A DNA stretch of 30,551 bases from a virus. The notes under the pieces were generated by a model, which was not told where the DNA came from, ran no database searches, and worked only from the letters and a program-made list of their open reading frames with translations. Location of the stretch: IMG/VR virus record IMGVR_UViG_3300033183_000161, positions 1 to 30,551 of that record. One strand, given 5' to 3'. Positions 12,780 through 21,152 of this stretch are shown here, one piece after another (the first letter of the stretch is position 1; each line of letters opens with the position of its first letter). A program made the translations under genes and the position numbers.

Positions 12780-14147
12780 ATGAAGAAAACGACTATTAGT
12801 TCAAAAATTGAGTTGATCAAATCTGATGTGCTCATCCCATATGCGCGTAATTCAAGGACTCACAATGATGAGCAGGTCCAGCAGATTGCAGCATCGATTC
12901 GTGAATTTGGTTTCACTAACCCGATTTTGATTTCCGAAGATAACGACATCATTGCGGGCCATGGTCGCTTGCTGGCGGCTCAGCTGTTGGCGATCGATGA
13001 GGTTCCTTGCATCCGGCTCTCGCATCTGACTGAGGCGCAGCGCAAGGCATACGTTATTGCCGACAACAAACTGGCGTTGAATGCTGGTTGGGATGATGAG
13101 TTGTTGGCGCTGGAGTTATCAGAGTTGCGCGATGGTGGGTTCGATCTTGGCCTGACTGGTTTCTCGGATGATGAGCTGGACATCCTGCTGCATGACGATG
13201 ATCTGGACGAGGAGGGTTTGGTCGATGATGACCAGGTACCTGATGTGGCGAAGGACTACGTTTCCAAGCCTGGCGATGTTTGGTTGCTTGGTGATCACCG
13301 TGTCATGTGTGGTGACTCGACTTCGCTCGATGATGTTCAGAAATTAGTGGGAGAAAGAGCGATTGACTGCTGTTGGACGGATCCACCGTACAACGTGGAC
13401 TATGAGGGTTCGGCTGGAAAGATCGCCAATGACAACATGGAGGACTCTGAGTTTCGCCAATTCCTGACGGATGCGTTCGTATCGGCCTTTGCGGTGATGC
13501 GCGAGGGTGCGCCGATGTACATCGCCCATGCTGACACTGAAGGATATAACTTTCGCGGTGCGTTCAAGGATGCCGGGTTCAAGCTGTCGGGCTGTTTGGT
13601 GTGGGTGAAGCCTGCGCTGGTGTTGGGTCGTTCCGATTACCAATGGCGGCATGAGCCAATCCTTTACGGCTGGAAGCCGGGCGCAGCTCACTCTTGGTTT
13701 GGCGGTCGCAACAAAACCACCGTGTTTGATGCTGAGGATATGCCGTATCTGATCGATGCCGATGGTGGCGTTCAGATCGATGTAGGGGGGGGCGTGCTTC
13801 GCATCTCTGGCGACAATCTGCATGTCGAGGAGTTAGTCGGCACGACCATCCATGCCGAGAAGCCGAAGAAATCAGCGGAGCATCCCACTATGAAGCCTGT
13901 TGATCTGGTGCTGGGCATGCTTAAAAACAGCTCGAAGCGTGGCGATACGGTCCTCGATCTGTTTGGCGGTTCGGGCTCGACTCTGATTGCCTGCCACAAA
14001 TCTGGCCGCCATGCGCGTCTGATGGAGTTCGATCCGCGCTTCTGTGATGTGATCGTGCGCCGCTGGCAGGAGTTCACGGGCAAAAAGGCCACGCTTGAGG
14101 GGACGAAGAAAACGTTTGATGGAGTCGCCAATGCCAAGGTGGATTGA
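12780..14147 (+). CDS. ParB-domain / N6-adenine or N4-cytosine DNA methyltransferase fusion
   Basis: This 455-residue protein has two parts. Residues about 8-100 form a ParB/sulfiredoxin-like domain (IPYARNSRTHNDEQVQQIAA, GFTNPILI, IIAGHGRLLAAQLL). The rest is a beta-class amino-methyltransferase with motif IV D201PPYNV first and motif I D393LFGGSGST near the C-terminus. It would methylate an exocyclic amino group, probably for protection from restriction. About 45 residues, including a GGG coded by a G8 tract (13785-13792), are inserted between KTTVF and EHPTMKP; I recall this insert in other phage members. ATG 12780 is chosen because the upstream in-phase TTG lies in the palindromic spacer. 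It precedes the terminase genes. Confidence 0.88.
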   Translation: MKKTTISSKIELIKSDVLIPYARNSRTHNDEQVQQIAASIREFGFTNPILISEDNDIIAGHGRLLAAQLLAIDEVPCIRLSHLTEAQRKAYVIADNKLALNAGWDDELLALELSELRDGGFDLGLTGFSDDELDILLHDDDLDEEGLVDDDQVPDVAKDYVSKPGDVWLLGDHRVMCGDSTSLDDVQKLVGERAIDCCWTDPPYNVDYEGSAGKIANDNMEDSEFRQFLTDAFVSAFAVMREGAPMYIAHADTEGYNFRGAFKDAGFKLSGCLVWVKPALVLGRSDYQWRHEPILYGWKPGAAHSWFGGRNKTTVFDAEDMPYLIDADGGVQIDVGGGVLRISGDNLHVEELVGTTIHAEKPKKSAEHPTMKPVDLVLGMLKNSSKRGDTVLDLFGGSGSTLIACHKSGRHARLMEFDPRFCDVIVRRWQEFTGKKATLEGTKKTFDGVANAKVD

Positions 14148-14148
14148 T

Positions 14149-14310
14149 ATGCCATCAGAGACGTTGTGGTACTGCCCATCTTGGGGTGACTGCTGGACGC
14201 TCATCAGCGGTCGGTTTTGCTGGTGGGCAGTTGATACGCGCTGTTGGGTTGTGAGCAATCTGCAATCACCACAGAATCACTGGATTAAACGTCCGAATAG
14301 GAGGTTGTGA
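14149..14310 (+). CDS. Small Trp/Cys-rich hypothetical protein
   Basis: This 53-residue frame starts with ATG after a good ribosome site (AAGGTGG, six bases upstream) one base beyond the methyltransferase stop, and ends in TGATG shared with the terminase small-subunit start. The sequence is striking: seven Trp and four Cys (for example YCPSWGDCW and RFCWWAVDTRCW). The composition suggests a compact metal- or disulfide-stabilised fold. I do not recognise the family. The tight spacing on both sides argues that it is a real coupled gene rather than spacer. Confidence 0.55.
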   Translation: MPSETLWYCPSWGDCWTLISGRFCWWAVDTRCWVVSNLQSPQNHWIKRPNRRL

Positions 14311-14849
14311 TGGCTAGTGCTCCAAAGGCCACCTATCCGGTCGGGACCATTGCCAAGCTGTTAATGATCTCTGATCGGCGGGTGCAGCAGCTGACGAAAG
14401 AGGGAGTTATCCCCAAGGCTGAGCGCGGGCGCTATGAGTTAGCGCCTGTGGTTCAGGGTTATATCAAGTTCCTGCAGGAGCGTGCCATCGGGAAAGAGGT
14501 AGGCACGATTGACTACAACATCGAGAAAGCCCGCTTGGTGAAGAACCAAGCTGACAAGGCTGAGCTTGAGGTTGAGACGCTGAATGGCAATCTGATCTCG
14601 AAGGCTGACGTGCTGGATGCGTGGGAGTCGATGCTGGTGGATATCAAGACCAAGATTCTGACCATTCCTGCGATGATCTCGCCTGTGGTGGCGACTGAGG
14701 ATGTGCCTGGTGTGGTGCAGGAGATTATTGATCGTGCGCTTCGTGATGCGCTAGGGGATTTATCGAGTTATGAGCAAAGAACGAGCAATGCAGATACTGA
14801 TCGAGGGGATGGCGGCCCTTCGACCACCAAGAAGGCTGACGGTCAGTGA
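14310..14849 (+). CDS. Terminase small subunit, Nu1-like
   Basis: This 179-residue protein is the DNA-recognition subunit of the packaging motor. Residues about 9-50 form a winged HTH like that of lambda gpNu1 (YPVGTIAKLLMISDRRVQQL, then KEGVIPKAERGRYELAPVV). A helical region for oligomerisation and contact with the large subunit follows (VKNQADKAELEVETLNG). AGGAGG lies five bases before ATG 14310, so I prefer it to the in-phase GTG at 14307. Its last 80 bases overlap the large-subunit gene in another frame. Nu1-type subunits bind repeated sites at cos, which bears on the candidate cos spacer upstream. Confidence 0.88.
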   Translation: MASAPKATYPVGTIAKLLMISDRRVQQLTKEGVIPKAERGRYELAPVVQGYIKFLQERAIGKEVGTIDYNIEKARLVKNQADKAELEVETLNGNLISKADVLDAWESMLVDIKTKILTIPAMISPVVATEDVPGVVQEIIDRALRDALGDLSSYEQRTSNADTDRGDGGPSTTKKADGQ

Positions 14850-16620
14850 GTGGGCTGATCAGGAGCGCCGACTGGATTCGCAGTCGAGTGCGGAGCCGGG
14901 TCGCTGGTATACGTCACGCGCTGAGTACCAGAGGGGCATCATGGATGCCTGCTCTGATCCGGCTGTACGCGAGGTGGTCGTTATGGCTGGTGCTCAGTTG
15001 GGCAAGACTGAAGCAATTCTCAATATTATCGGTTTCCACATGGATCATGATCCGTGTCCTGTGTTGGTACTGCAGCCTACGCTTGAGATGGCTCAGGCGT
15101 TCTCTAAGGACAGGGTCGCGGCGGGTCTGATTCGTGCGACTCCTGCCATCCGTGGCAAGGTGAAGGATCCGCGCTCGCGTGATGCGAACAACACGACACT
15201 GCACAAGGTATTCCCTGGTGGCGCGTTGACGATTGTGGGCGCGAACAGTCCGGCAGGGTTGGCCTCGCGTCCGATTCGTTTGGTGTTGTGCGATGAGGTT
15301 GATCGTTATCCGACTTCGGCAGGCTCTGAGGGTGATCCGATTCAGTTGGCGCGAAAGCGTGCGGCCACGTTCTGGAATCGCAAGCTAGTGATGGTGTCCA
15401 CGCCGACCAACAAGAACGATTCGCGCATTGAGAGCGCCTACCTGGGCTCTGACCAACGCAAGTACTTTGTGCCCTGCCGACACTGCGGGCAGGAGCAGGA
15501 GCTCAAGTGGCAAAACGTGATCTGGTCTGATGGTGATCCTGATACGGCTCGCTATGCCTGCGAGGGGTGTGGCTCTGCGTGGACGGACTCTGATCGGGCG
15601 CATGCGATTGCGCGGGGTCACTGGGTGGCGCATGAGGAGTTCAAGGGCATAGCCGGATTCTCGATCAACGGCCTGTACTCGCCATGGACACCGCTGGCTG
15701 ATGGCGTGCGTGACTTCTTGGCGGTCAAAAAGAATCCACAACAGCTGCGCGTGTGGACCAACACCTACCTTGGCGAGACGTGGGAGGATGAGGGCGAGAC
15801 GGTCGATGAGTACTCTTTGGCTGATCGGCGCGAGAGCTTCAACGAGAAAGTGCCCGAGGAGGTGATGGTCCTCACGGCGGGTGTGGACGTGCAGGATAAC
15901 CGACTTGAGGTGCAGGTTTACGGCTGGGGCCGTGATGATGAGGGTTGGGTTGTTGATCACCGCACGTTGTATGGTGATCCTTCGACACCGCAAACATGGA
16001 CTAACTTGGCATCGGTGCTATTCTCAACATGGGAGACGCACGATGGGCGCGAGCTGCCGATTAGGGGTACCTGCATTGACTCCGGTGGTCACCATACGCA
16101 GGCGGTGTACCAGTTCGCCAAGCGCCATGCTGCGCACCGTGTTTTTGCGATCAAGGGTATCGGTGGCGAGATTGGCTCTAAGCCGATTGTTGGCAGGCCG
16201 AGCAAGAACAATGCAGCGAAGTGCCCGCTATTCCCGATTGGCGTAGATACGGCCAAGGATTTGCTGTTCAGTCGCTTCAAAATTAACGAGGAGGGGCCGG
16301 GCTATATCCACTTCTCTGAGCATCTGCCGGATGAGTTCTTTAAGCAGCTGACGGCTGAAAAAGTTGTTACTCGGTATCACAAGGGATACAGTAAGCGTAC
16401 TTTTGTGAAAGTTCGCCCACGAAATGAAGCGCTCGACTGCATGGTGTATGCTTTAGCGGCCTATGTCATTATTGGGGTGAATGTCAATGCAATTGCGAGT
16501 AAACTAGAGGAAAGCAGACAATCAGCTGAAGAAGAGCCAGTGATGCCTGCACCAGTTAGCCGCATTGCGAGGCCTGGCAGGAGTGCACGAAAAGGCGGCT
16601 TTGTTAATAACTGGAGATGA
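14770..16620 (+). CDS. Terminase large subunit, GpA family
   Basis: This 616-residue packaging ATPase and nuclease belongs to the lambda gpA family. Walker A is G74AQLGKT80 and Walker B LVLCDEVDR (D175, E176). Two CxxC pairs (C236/C239 and C264/C267) form a zinc-ribbon-like insert typical of this family. The nuclease domain begins at AGVDVQDN (D373), with a later conserved Asp in the ALDCMVYALAAY segment. Length fits lambda gpA (641). ATG 14770 lies 80 bases inside the small-subunit gene, a long overlap that implies coupled synthesis of both subunits. It cuts concatemers, probably at cos, and drives DNA into the prohead through the portal. Confidence 0.95.
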   Translation: MSKERAMQILIEGMAALRPPRRLTVSEWADQERRLDSQSSAEPGRWYTSRAEYQRGIMDACSDPAVREVVVMAGAQLGKTEAILNIIGFHMDHDPCPVLVLQPTLEMAQAFSKDRVAAGLIRATPAIRGKVKDPRSRDANNTTLHKVFPGGALTIVGANSPAGLASRPIRLVLCDEVDRYPTSAGSEGDPIQLARKRAATFWNRKLVMVSTPTNKNDSRIESAYLGSDQRKYFVPCRHCGQEQELKWQNVIWSDGDPDTARYACEGCGSAWTDSDRAHAIARGHWVAHEEFKGIAGFSINGLYSPWTPLADGVRDFLAVKKNPQQLRVWTNTYLGETWEDEGETVDEYSLADRRESFNEKVPEEVMVLTAGVDVQDNRLEVQVYGWGRDDEGWVVDHRTLYGDPSTPQTWTNLASVLFSTWETHDGRELPIRGTCIDSGGHHTQAVYQFAKRHAAHRVFAIKGIGGEIGSKPIVGRPSKNNAAKCPLFPIGVDTAKDLLFSRFKINEEGPGYIHFSEHLPDEFFKQLTAEKVVTRYHKGYSKRTFVKVRPRNEALDCMVYALAAYVIIGVNVNAIASKLEESRQSAEEEPVMPAPVSRIARPGRSARKGGFVNNWR

Positions 16621-16622
16621 CG

Positions 16623-17219
16623 ATGGCTAATGCCTTTGACACCGCTAATGCGCCGCAAGGCGAACCAACAGAAGTTACCGCTGGCGACCTTGTGACATGG
16701 CGAAGGGATGATCTTGTGACGGATTATCCTACGGCTGATTACTCGCTATCGTACTCATTTCAATCTCTGAAAGCTGGCACTACCGCTGGCAATAGTTTCA
16801 CGATCACTGCCTCTGAGGATTCAAAAGGCTACTACGCGCAGATTCCCGGTGCTACGTCTTTGGGTGTCACCGACTATGGTGATTATGCGTGGCAGGCGTA
16901 CATTACGCGCACCAGTGACTCGGCTCGCATTACGGTAGGGTCGGGTCAGGTCACTATCGGCACTGATCTGAATAGCGAGAACAAGGATGCGCGATCTCAT
17001 GCGCAGATCATGCTCGACAAGATTCAGGCGGTGATGGAAAACCGGGCAGATGGCGATGTGGCCAGCTACTCGATTCAGGGTCGCTCGTTGACCAAGCTAT
17101 CACCGCAAGAGCTACGCGATTGGCGCGATTACTATCTGCGCGAGGTCGCTCAGGAAAAACGGAAGCGCGATATCCAGCAGGGTCGCGGATCCTCATCAAC
17201 GATTAAGGTGCGTTTCTGA
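16623..17219 (+). CDS. gpW-like head completion protein with extra N-terminal beta domain
   Basis: This 198-residue protein is made of two parts. The C-terminal 75 residues (AQIMLDKIQAVMENRADGD, YSIQGRSLTKLSPQELRDWR, then a basic RKRDIQQGRG tail ending IKVRF) match the layout of lambda gpW (68 residues), which seals the portal after packaging. The N-terminal 115 residues are Ser/Thr-rich and look like an Ig-like or other beta domain, not present in lambda gpW. The gene sits between terminase and portal, exactly where W lies in lambda. GGAG six bases before ATG 16623 decides the start over ATG 16617. The role of the N-terminal domain is unknown. Confidence 0.78.
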   Translation: MANAFDTANAPQGEPTEVTAGDLVTWRRDDLVTDYPTADYSLSYSFQSLKAGTTAGNSFTITASEDSKGYYAQIPGATSLGVTDYGDYAWQAYITRTSDSARITVGSGQVTIGTDLNSENKDARSHAQIMLDKIQAVMENRADGDVASYSIQGRSLTKLSPQELRDWRDYYLREVAQEKRKRDIQQGRGSSSTIKVRF

Positions 17220-18700
17220 TGGGCATGTTTGATTTTCTACGCGCAAAACGCGAGGCTGACGTTCAAGTAATTAAGCGATCATTCCGAAGCTATGCGGCTG
17301 CCAATGTTGGCCGACTGTTCTCGGACTTCATGGCATCGGATAGCAGTGCTGATCGTGAGCTCATGTCGCAGCTCAAGGTAATCCGTGAGCGCTGCCGTGA
17401 TATGGCTCGCAACGATGAGTATGCAGCTCGGTTCCTGCAGTTGCGTGAGCGCAATGTGGTTGGCGAGCGTGGCATCAATTTGCAGATGAAGGCCCGCGAT
17501 CCAGATGGCTCGCTCGATGACTACGCCAATGATTCGATTGAGGTGGCGTGGAGACGTTGGGGCAAGCTGGGCAATCCTACGGTCGATGGCCGCATGGATT
17601 GGGTAGACTGCCAGAAATACGTTGAGCGCACCATGCAGCGCGATGGTGAGGCCATTGCAATCTTGGTGACTAACTCTAATCCGGACCTGCCTGCGGTGCA
17701 GTTGCAGTTCATTGAGCCTGACCAGCTGGACGAGGCGCTGAACATTCGCGCCAAGAACGGTAACCAGATTCGCATGGGTGTTGAGGTCGATGACGCTCAG
17801 CGCCCTGTCGCGTATCACTTCTTGGCTGATCATCCTGGTGATCATGGCTATCTCAAATCCGCTAAGCGCGAGCACATCCGTGTGCCTGCTGAGAACGTGA
17901 TTCACGTATTTAAGCAGGAGCGCGTCATGCAATCGCGTGGTGTGCCTTCAATGCATGCCGCGTTGACAGGTATGAAAATGCTCAAGGGCTACCGCGAGGC
18001 CGAGCTGGTTGCTGCGCGTGTCTCTGCCTCTAAGATCGGTTTCTTCACGTCTCCTGCGGGTGATGGGTTCTTGGCTGATGATTACGATGGCGCGGTGCCC
18101 ATCATGGACGCTGAGCCGGGCTCGATGCACCAGCTGCCGCAGGGCGTTGATTTCAAAAGCTGGGATCCAGAGCATCCTGTGTCGGCTTATGCTGATTTCG
18201 AGAAGCAGATTCTGAAGGGCATCGCCTCGGGTCTGAATGTGTCCTACACGTCTCTGGCGAACGATCTTGAGGGCGTGAGCTACTCCTCTATCCGTGAAGG
18301 AAGCCTGTCTGATCGTGATGAGTACCGAGTAGCGCAGCAGTTCCTGATCACTCACTTTATTCGCCCAGTGTTTGAGCGCTGGTTGAAGGTGACGCTGTTG
18401 CAGCGCCGTATTAACCTGCCGAGCGAGAAGCTCGATAAGTGGTATGATGGCGCGGTGTTCCGTGGTCGTGGTTGGCAGTGGGTTGATCCGCAGAAAGAGA
18501 TGAACGCGGCTATTGCTGGTCTGAAAAATGGCATTCTCTCGATGCAGGATGTGGCGAACCAATACGGGCGTGACGTTGAGGAGACGTTCGCGCAGATCGC
18601 TCAGGATAAGGCTCTGGCAGAGCGCTTTGGTATCAAGTTTGCGCTTGAGCCATATGGTGCAATGCAGATGCCTGTTGAGCCGGATGTGACGGGTGAGTAA
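17219..18700 (+). CDS. Portal protein, lambda family
   Basis: This 493-residue protein forms the dodecameric ring through which DNA enters the head and to which the tail attaches. Family features include the N-terminal helix region, ERNVVGERGINLQMKARDPDG, 'VEVAWRRWGK'-like spacing (SIEVAWRRWG), VQLQFIEPDQLDE, RIRMG-like GNQIRMGVEVDD and VIHVFKQERVMQSRGVPSMH. Length is close to lambda gpB (533). The ATG shares bases with the upstream TGA (TGATG), so it is coupled to the gpW-like gene. The C-terminus is short and acidic. It lies directly before the protease-capsid fusion gene. Confidence 0.93.
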   Translation: MGMFDFLRAKREADVQVIKRSFRSYAAANVGRLFSDFMASDSSADRELMSQLKVIRERCRDMARNDEYAARFLQLRERNVVGERGINLQMKARDPDGSLDDYANDSIEVAWRRWGKLGNPTVDGRMDWVDCQKYVERTMQRDGEAIAILVTNSNPDLPAVQLQFIEPDQLDEALNIRAKNGNQIRMGVEVDDAQRPVAYHFLADHPGDHGYLKSAKREHIRVPAENVIHVFKQERVMQSRGVPSMHAALTGMKMLKGYREAELVAARVSASKIGFFTSPAGDGFLADDYDGAVPIMDAEPGSMHQLPQGVDFKSWDPEHPVSAYADFEKQILKGIASGLNVSYTSLANDLEGVSYSSIREGSLSDRDEYRVAQQFLITHFIRPVFERWLKVTLLQRRINLPSEKLDKWYDGAVFRGRGWQWVDPQKEMNAAIAGLKNGILSMQDVANQYGRDVEETFAQIAQDKALAERFGIKFALEPYGAMQMPVEPDVTGE

Positions 18701-18725
18701 TATAGACATAATCGCGGAGGGCGTT

Positions 18726-20627
18726 ATGGACCAAAATAGATTCAAAGAAGGCGAGGTGATCCACCGATCTGTGGATTCTCGTGCTAAGGTTGTAGATGAA
18801 AAGAGTAGGGTTGTTCAGATGGCTATTTCGTCTGAACTGCCTGTTGAGCGTTACTTCGGGATGGAGGTCATTGACCACACCGAGGGCGCTATTGATATGG
18901 AATTCATCAGCAGTGGCCGAGCGCCTCTGCTTCTGGATCACGATCCTTCACAGCAAATTGGTGTGATCGAGCGTGTAAGCCTTGACAGTACTGCGCGTAG
19001 GCTACGTGCTGAGGTACGCTTTGGGAAAAGCGCACTTGCTGAAGAGGTTTTCAACGATGTGATTGACGGTATTCGTGGGAACGTATCTATTGGCTATCGC
19101 ATCAACAGTATGGAGGCGGATAATTCGCGTGATGATGGTACCTACTATCGCGTTCAAATTACGCCTCTTGAGGTGTCCATTGTTTCCATCCCGGCTGATA
19201 GTTCGGTTGGTGTTGGTCGCAGTGCGGCAGTTGAAAACACTTCAGAGGAGAAGAAAATGACTGAAGAAGTGCGTGAGAATGTCGCTGTTGAAGAGCCAGC
19301 TGCTGAAGAGGTTAAGGTTGAAGAGAAGCAGGAAGAGCAACGCTCTGAGCCTGCTGCTGCAGATCCAAAACCTGTAGAAGCGCCAGCTGTTCGTACAGTT
19401 GACTATCAAAAAGAGGCTAAGGAAATTCTTGCCATGGCGAAAGCCCACGGCAAGCGTGACTTGGCTGACAAAGCTATTGCAGAAGGTGCATCAGCTGAAG
19501 AGTTCCGCAAGGAACTGCTGGGTGCGCTTGAGCAGAAATCCATCAAATCTGTTGAGGTAAAGAATATGGAAGTGCAAGAGAAAGAAGTGCAGAACTACTC
19601 GCTTATGCGTTTGATGTCTGCTCTATCTACTGGTGACTGGCGTCATGCTGGTCTGGAACGTGAAGTATCAGACGAGATCGCTCACAAGATGGGCCGTTCT
19701 GCTGCAGGTGCATTCGTACCGACTAACATCGCGTGGAAGCGTGATATGACTGTCGGCACTGCTGGTTCAGGTGGTTACCTGAAGGGCACTGAGCACATGG
19801 GCAATGAGTTCTATGAAGCTCTGCAGGCTCGTTTCCCACTGACTCAGTACGGCGCGCAGATGATGTCTGGTCTGACTTCTGACGTGGCTATCCCTGGTCT
19901 GGGTTCTGGTGCGGCTGTTGGCTTCGTTGCTGAAGGCGGCGCTGTGTCTGAGCAGACTCCTACTACCAAGCAGGTTCTGTTGCAGCCCAAGACTATGGGT
20001 GCGTATGTTGACGTATCTCGTAAGCTCATGAAGCAGTCTGATCCATCGGTTGAAGCGGTGCTCCGTCAGGACATCATTCGCCGCATGGCTAACAAGCTGT
20101 ACCAGGTAGCTCTTGAGGGTGGCGGTACTAACGAGCCTAGCGGCATCATCGCTAACGCTGATACAAACGTTGTTTCTATCGGCACTAACGGTGGCGCTCT
20201 GACCTACGCTCACATCGTTGACCTTCTGAAAGAAGTTGACCTGCAGAACGCGCTTGACGGTTCTCTGGCCTTCGTTGCGACTCCTGGTGTCATGGCTAAG
20301 CTGCGCACGACTCCACGTCAGGCTTCTGGTGTTGAAGGTAACTTCATCCTTGAGCCGGGCAACCAGATCTTCGGCTACGATGTGGCTTCGACCACTCTGA
20401 TGCCTTCTGATCTGACTAAGGGCACTGGTACTAACCTGAACGCTATGCTGTTCGGTGACATGAGCCAGCTTATCCTTGGTATGTTCGGTGGTCTTGATGT
20501 TGTTGTTGACCAGTCTGCACTGGCGACTTCTGGCGGTTCACGCTTCGTGTTCCTACAGGATGTCGATGTAGGCGTTAAGCATGGTCAGTCTTTCTCTGTT
20601 GTGAAAGATATCGATCTAACTGCTTAA
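18726..20627 (+). CDS. Prohead protease - scaffold - major capsid protein fusion
   Basis: This 633-residue polyprotein carries head maturation and the capsid shell in one gene. Residues about 1-170 are an HK97-type S78 prohead protease with H72 (LLLDHDPSQQIG) and S121 (IRGNVSIGYRI) as catalytic residues, and the strand PLEVSIVSIPAD. Residues about 175-300 are an acidic, charged helical region, as expected for a scaffold/delta domain. The rest is an HK97-fold capsid protein (KDRD-like WKRDMTVGTAGSGGYLKG, VAEGGAVSEQTPTTKQ, then HGQSFSVVKDIDLTA). The start is ATG 18726, with GGAGG five bases upstream, rather than GTG 18693. Two internal ATGs with ribosome sites (19257 and 19566) fall at the domain borders. 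Confidence 0.92.
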   Translation: MDQNRFKEGEVIHRSVDSRAKVVDEKSRVVQMAISSELPVERYFGMEVIDHTEGAIDMEFISSGRAPLLLDHDPSQQIGVIERVSLDSTARRLRAEVRFGKSALAEEVFNDVIDGIRGNVSIGYRINSMEADNSRDDGTYYRVQITPLEVSIVSIPADSSVGVGRSAAVENTSEEKKMTEEVRENVAVEEPAAEEVKVEEKQEEQRSEPAAADPKPVEAPAVRTVDYQKEAKEILAMAKAHGKRDLADKAIAEGASAEEFRKELLGALEQKSIKSVEVKNMEVQEKEVQNYSLMRLMSALSTGDWRHAGLEREVSDEIAHKMGRSAAGAFVPTNIAWKRDMTVGTAGSGGYLKGTEHMGNEFYEALQARFPLTQYGAQMMSGLTSDVAIPGLGSGAAVGFVAEGGAVSEQTPTTKQVLLQPKTMGAYVDVSRKLMKQSDPSVEAVLRQDIIRRMANKLYQVALEGGGTNEPSGIIANADTNVVSIGTNGGALTYAHIVDLLKEVDLQNALDGSLAFVATPGVMAKLRTTPRQASGVEGNFILEPGNQIFGYDVASTTLMPSDLTKGTGTNLNAMLFGDMSQLILGMFGGLDVVVDQSALATSGGSRFVFLQDVDVGVKHGQSFSVVKDIDLTA

Positions 20628-20634
20628 TCCAGAT

Positions 20635-20652
20635 GGGGGCCTACGGGCCCCC
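20635..20652 (+). terminator. Stable UACG-tetraloop hairpin after the capsid gene
   Basis: A perfect 7-bp stem GGGGGCC/GGCCCCC (20635-20641 with 20646-20652) closes a TACG loop flanked by C and G. This is a UNCG-type tetraloop, an unusually stable RNA hairpin. It starts seven bases after the capsid stop. Only a weak T-rich stretch (TATTTCCTT) follows, so it is more likely a partial terminator or an mRNA 3'-end stabiliser that raises capsid yield than a full stop to late transcription. Confidence 0.6.
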
Positions 20653-20670
20653 TATTTCCTTGGAGGATTT

Positions 20671-20862
20671 ATGAAGATTAAATTCAAAGAGACAGCCTAC
20701 ACTTCAGAGGGTCGCGTTGACTCTGGTCAGACTGCTGACCTGAAGAGTGAAGAGGCAAAGATTTTTATTGATCGCGGTGTGGCTCTGCCTGCCGAGGTTG
20801 AAGCCCCAAAAACGACCACCAATCGTCAGGCGAAAACGCCAGCAAAGCGTAAGGGTGCATAA
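20671..20862 (+). CDS. Small head-region protein (DUF7210-like)
   Basis: This 63-residue protein has an N-terminal beta strand (MKIKFKETAYTSEGRVDSG), a DLKSEEAKIFIDRGVALP segment and a basic Lys/Arg/Ala-rich tail (KTPAKRKGA). The pattern 'kF......G....Ga.v.l...eA..li..GvA' is one I recall from small proteins encoded between capsid and head-tail joining genes (DUF7210). GGAGG precedes the ATG. The stop overlaps the next start by one base. Its function is not known to me; a packaging- or connector-associated role is inferred from position. Confidence 0.7.
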   Translation: MKIKFKETAYTSEGRVDSGQTADLKSEEAKIFIDRGVALPAEVEAPKTTTNRQAKTPAKRKGA

Positions 20863-21152
20863 TGGCTGTTGAGACTGCAATTGATCGCAGTATCCTGTTA
20901 GCGGATTTCGGGGTTGATGTCACCGTGGGTGCTTCGACCATCAAAGGCATTTTCGATAATGATCATGCTCCGGTGGATGCAGGCGGCGGTGTGCAGTTCA
21001 GTATCCAGCAGGCCATGCTTGTGTGTCGCACTACCGATCTATCGGGTGTGGCCGAGGGGTCTCTGGTGACAATCAGCGGCACTGATTACGCTGTGGTGGA
21101 TATCCAGCCTGACAATGAAGGCATGACAATGCTCGTTCTGGAGGCGCAATAA
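20862..21152 (+). CDS. Head-tail attachment protein, lambda gpFII-like
   Basis: This 96-residue protein has a short N-terminal arm, then alternating beta strands (ADFGVDVTVGASTIKGIFDN, VLEAQ at the end) with the segment GSLVTISGTDYAVVDIQPDN typical of gpFII-type joining proteins. Such proteins sit between the completed head and the tail terminator. Length is near that of lambda gpFII (117), somewhat short. Position between the capsid region and the gpU-like gene supports the call. Starts and stops overlap by one base on both sides, so it is translated as part of a chain. Confidence 0.75.
   Translation: MAVETAIDRSILLADFGVDVTVGASTIKGIFDNDHAPVDAGGGVQFSIQQAMLVCRTTDLSGVAEGSLVTISGTDYAVVDIQPDNEGMTMLVLEAQ

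Noticed and set aside
15385-15993. 202-codon minus-strand ORF inside the terminase large subunit
   Set aside because: The opposite strand has clear GpA-family motifs; the antisense frame shows no recognisable domain.
17948-18745. 265-codon minus-strand ORF inside the portal gene
   Set aside because: It is antisense to a well-supported portal protein and spans its end and the intergenic spacer; composition is typical of a shadow frame.
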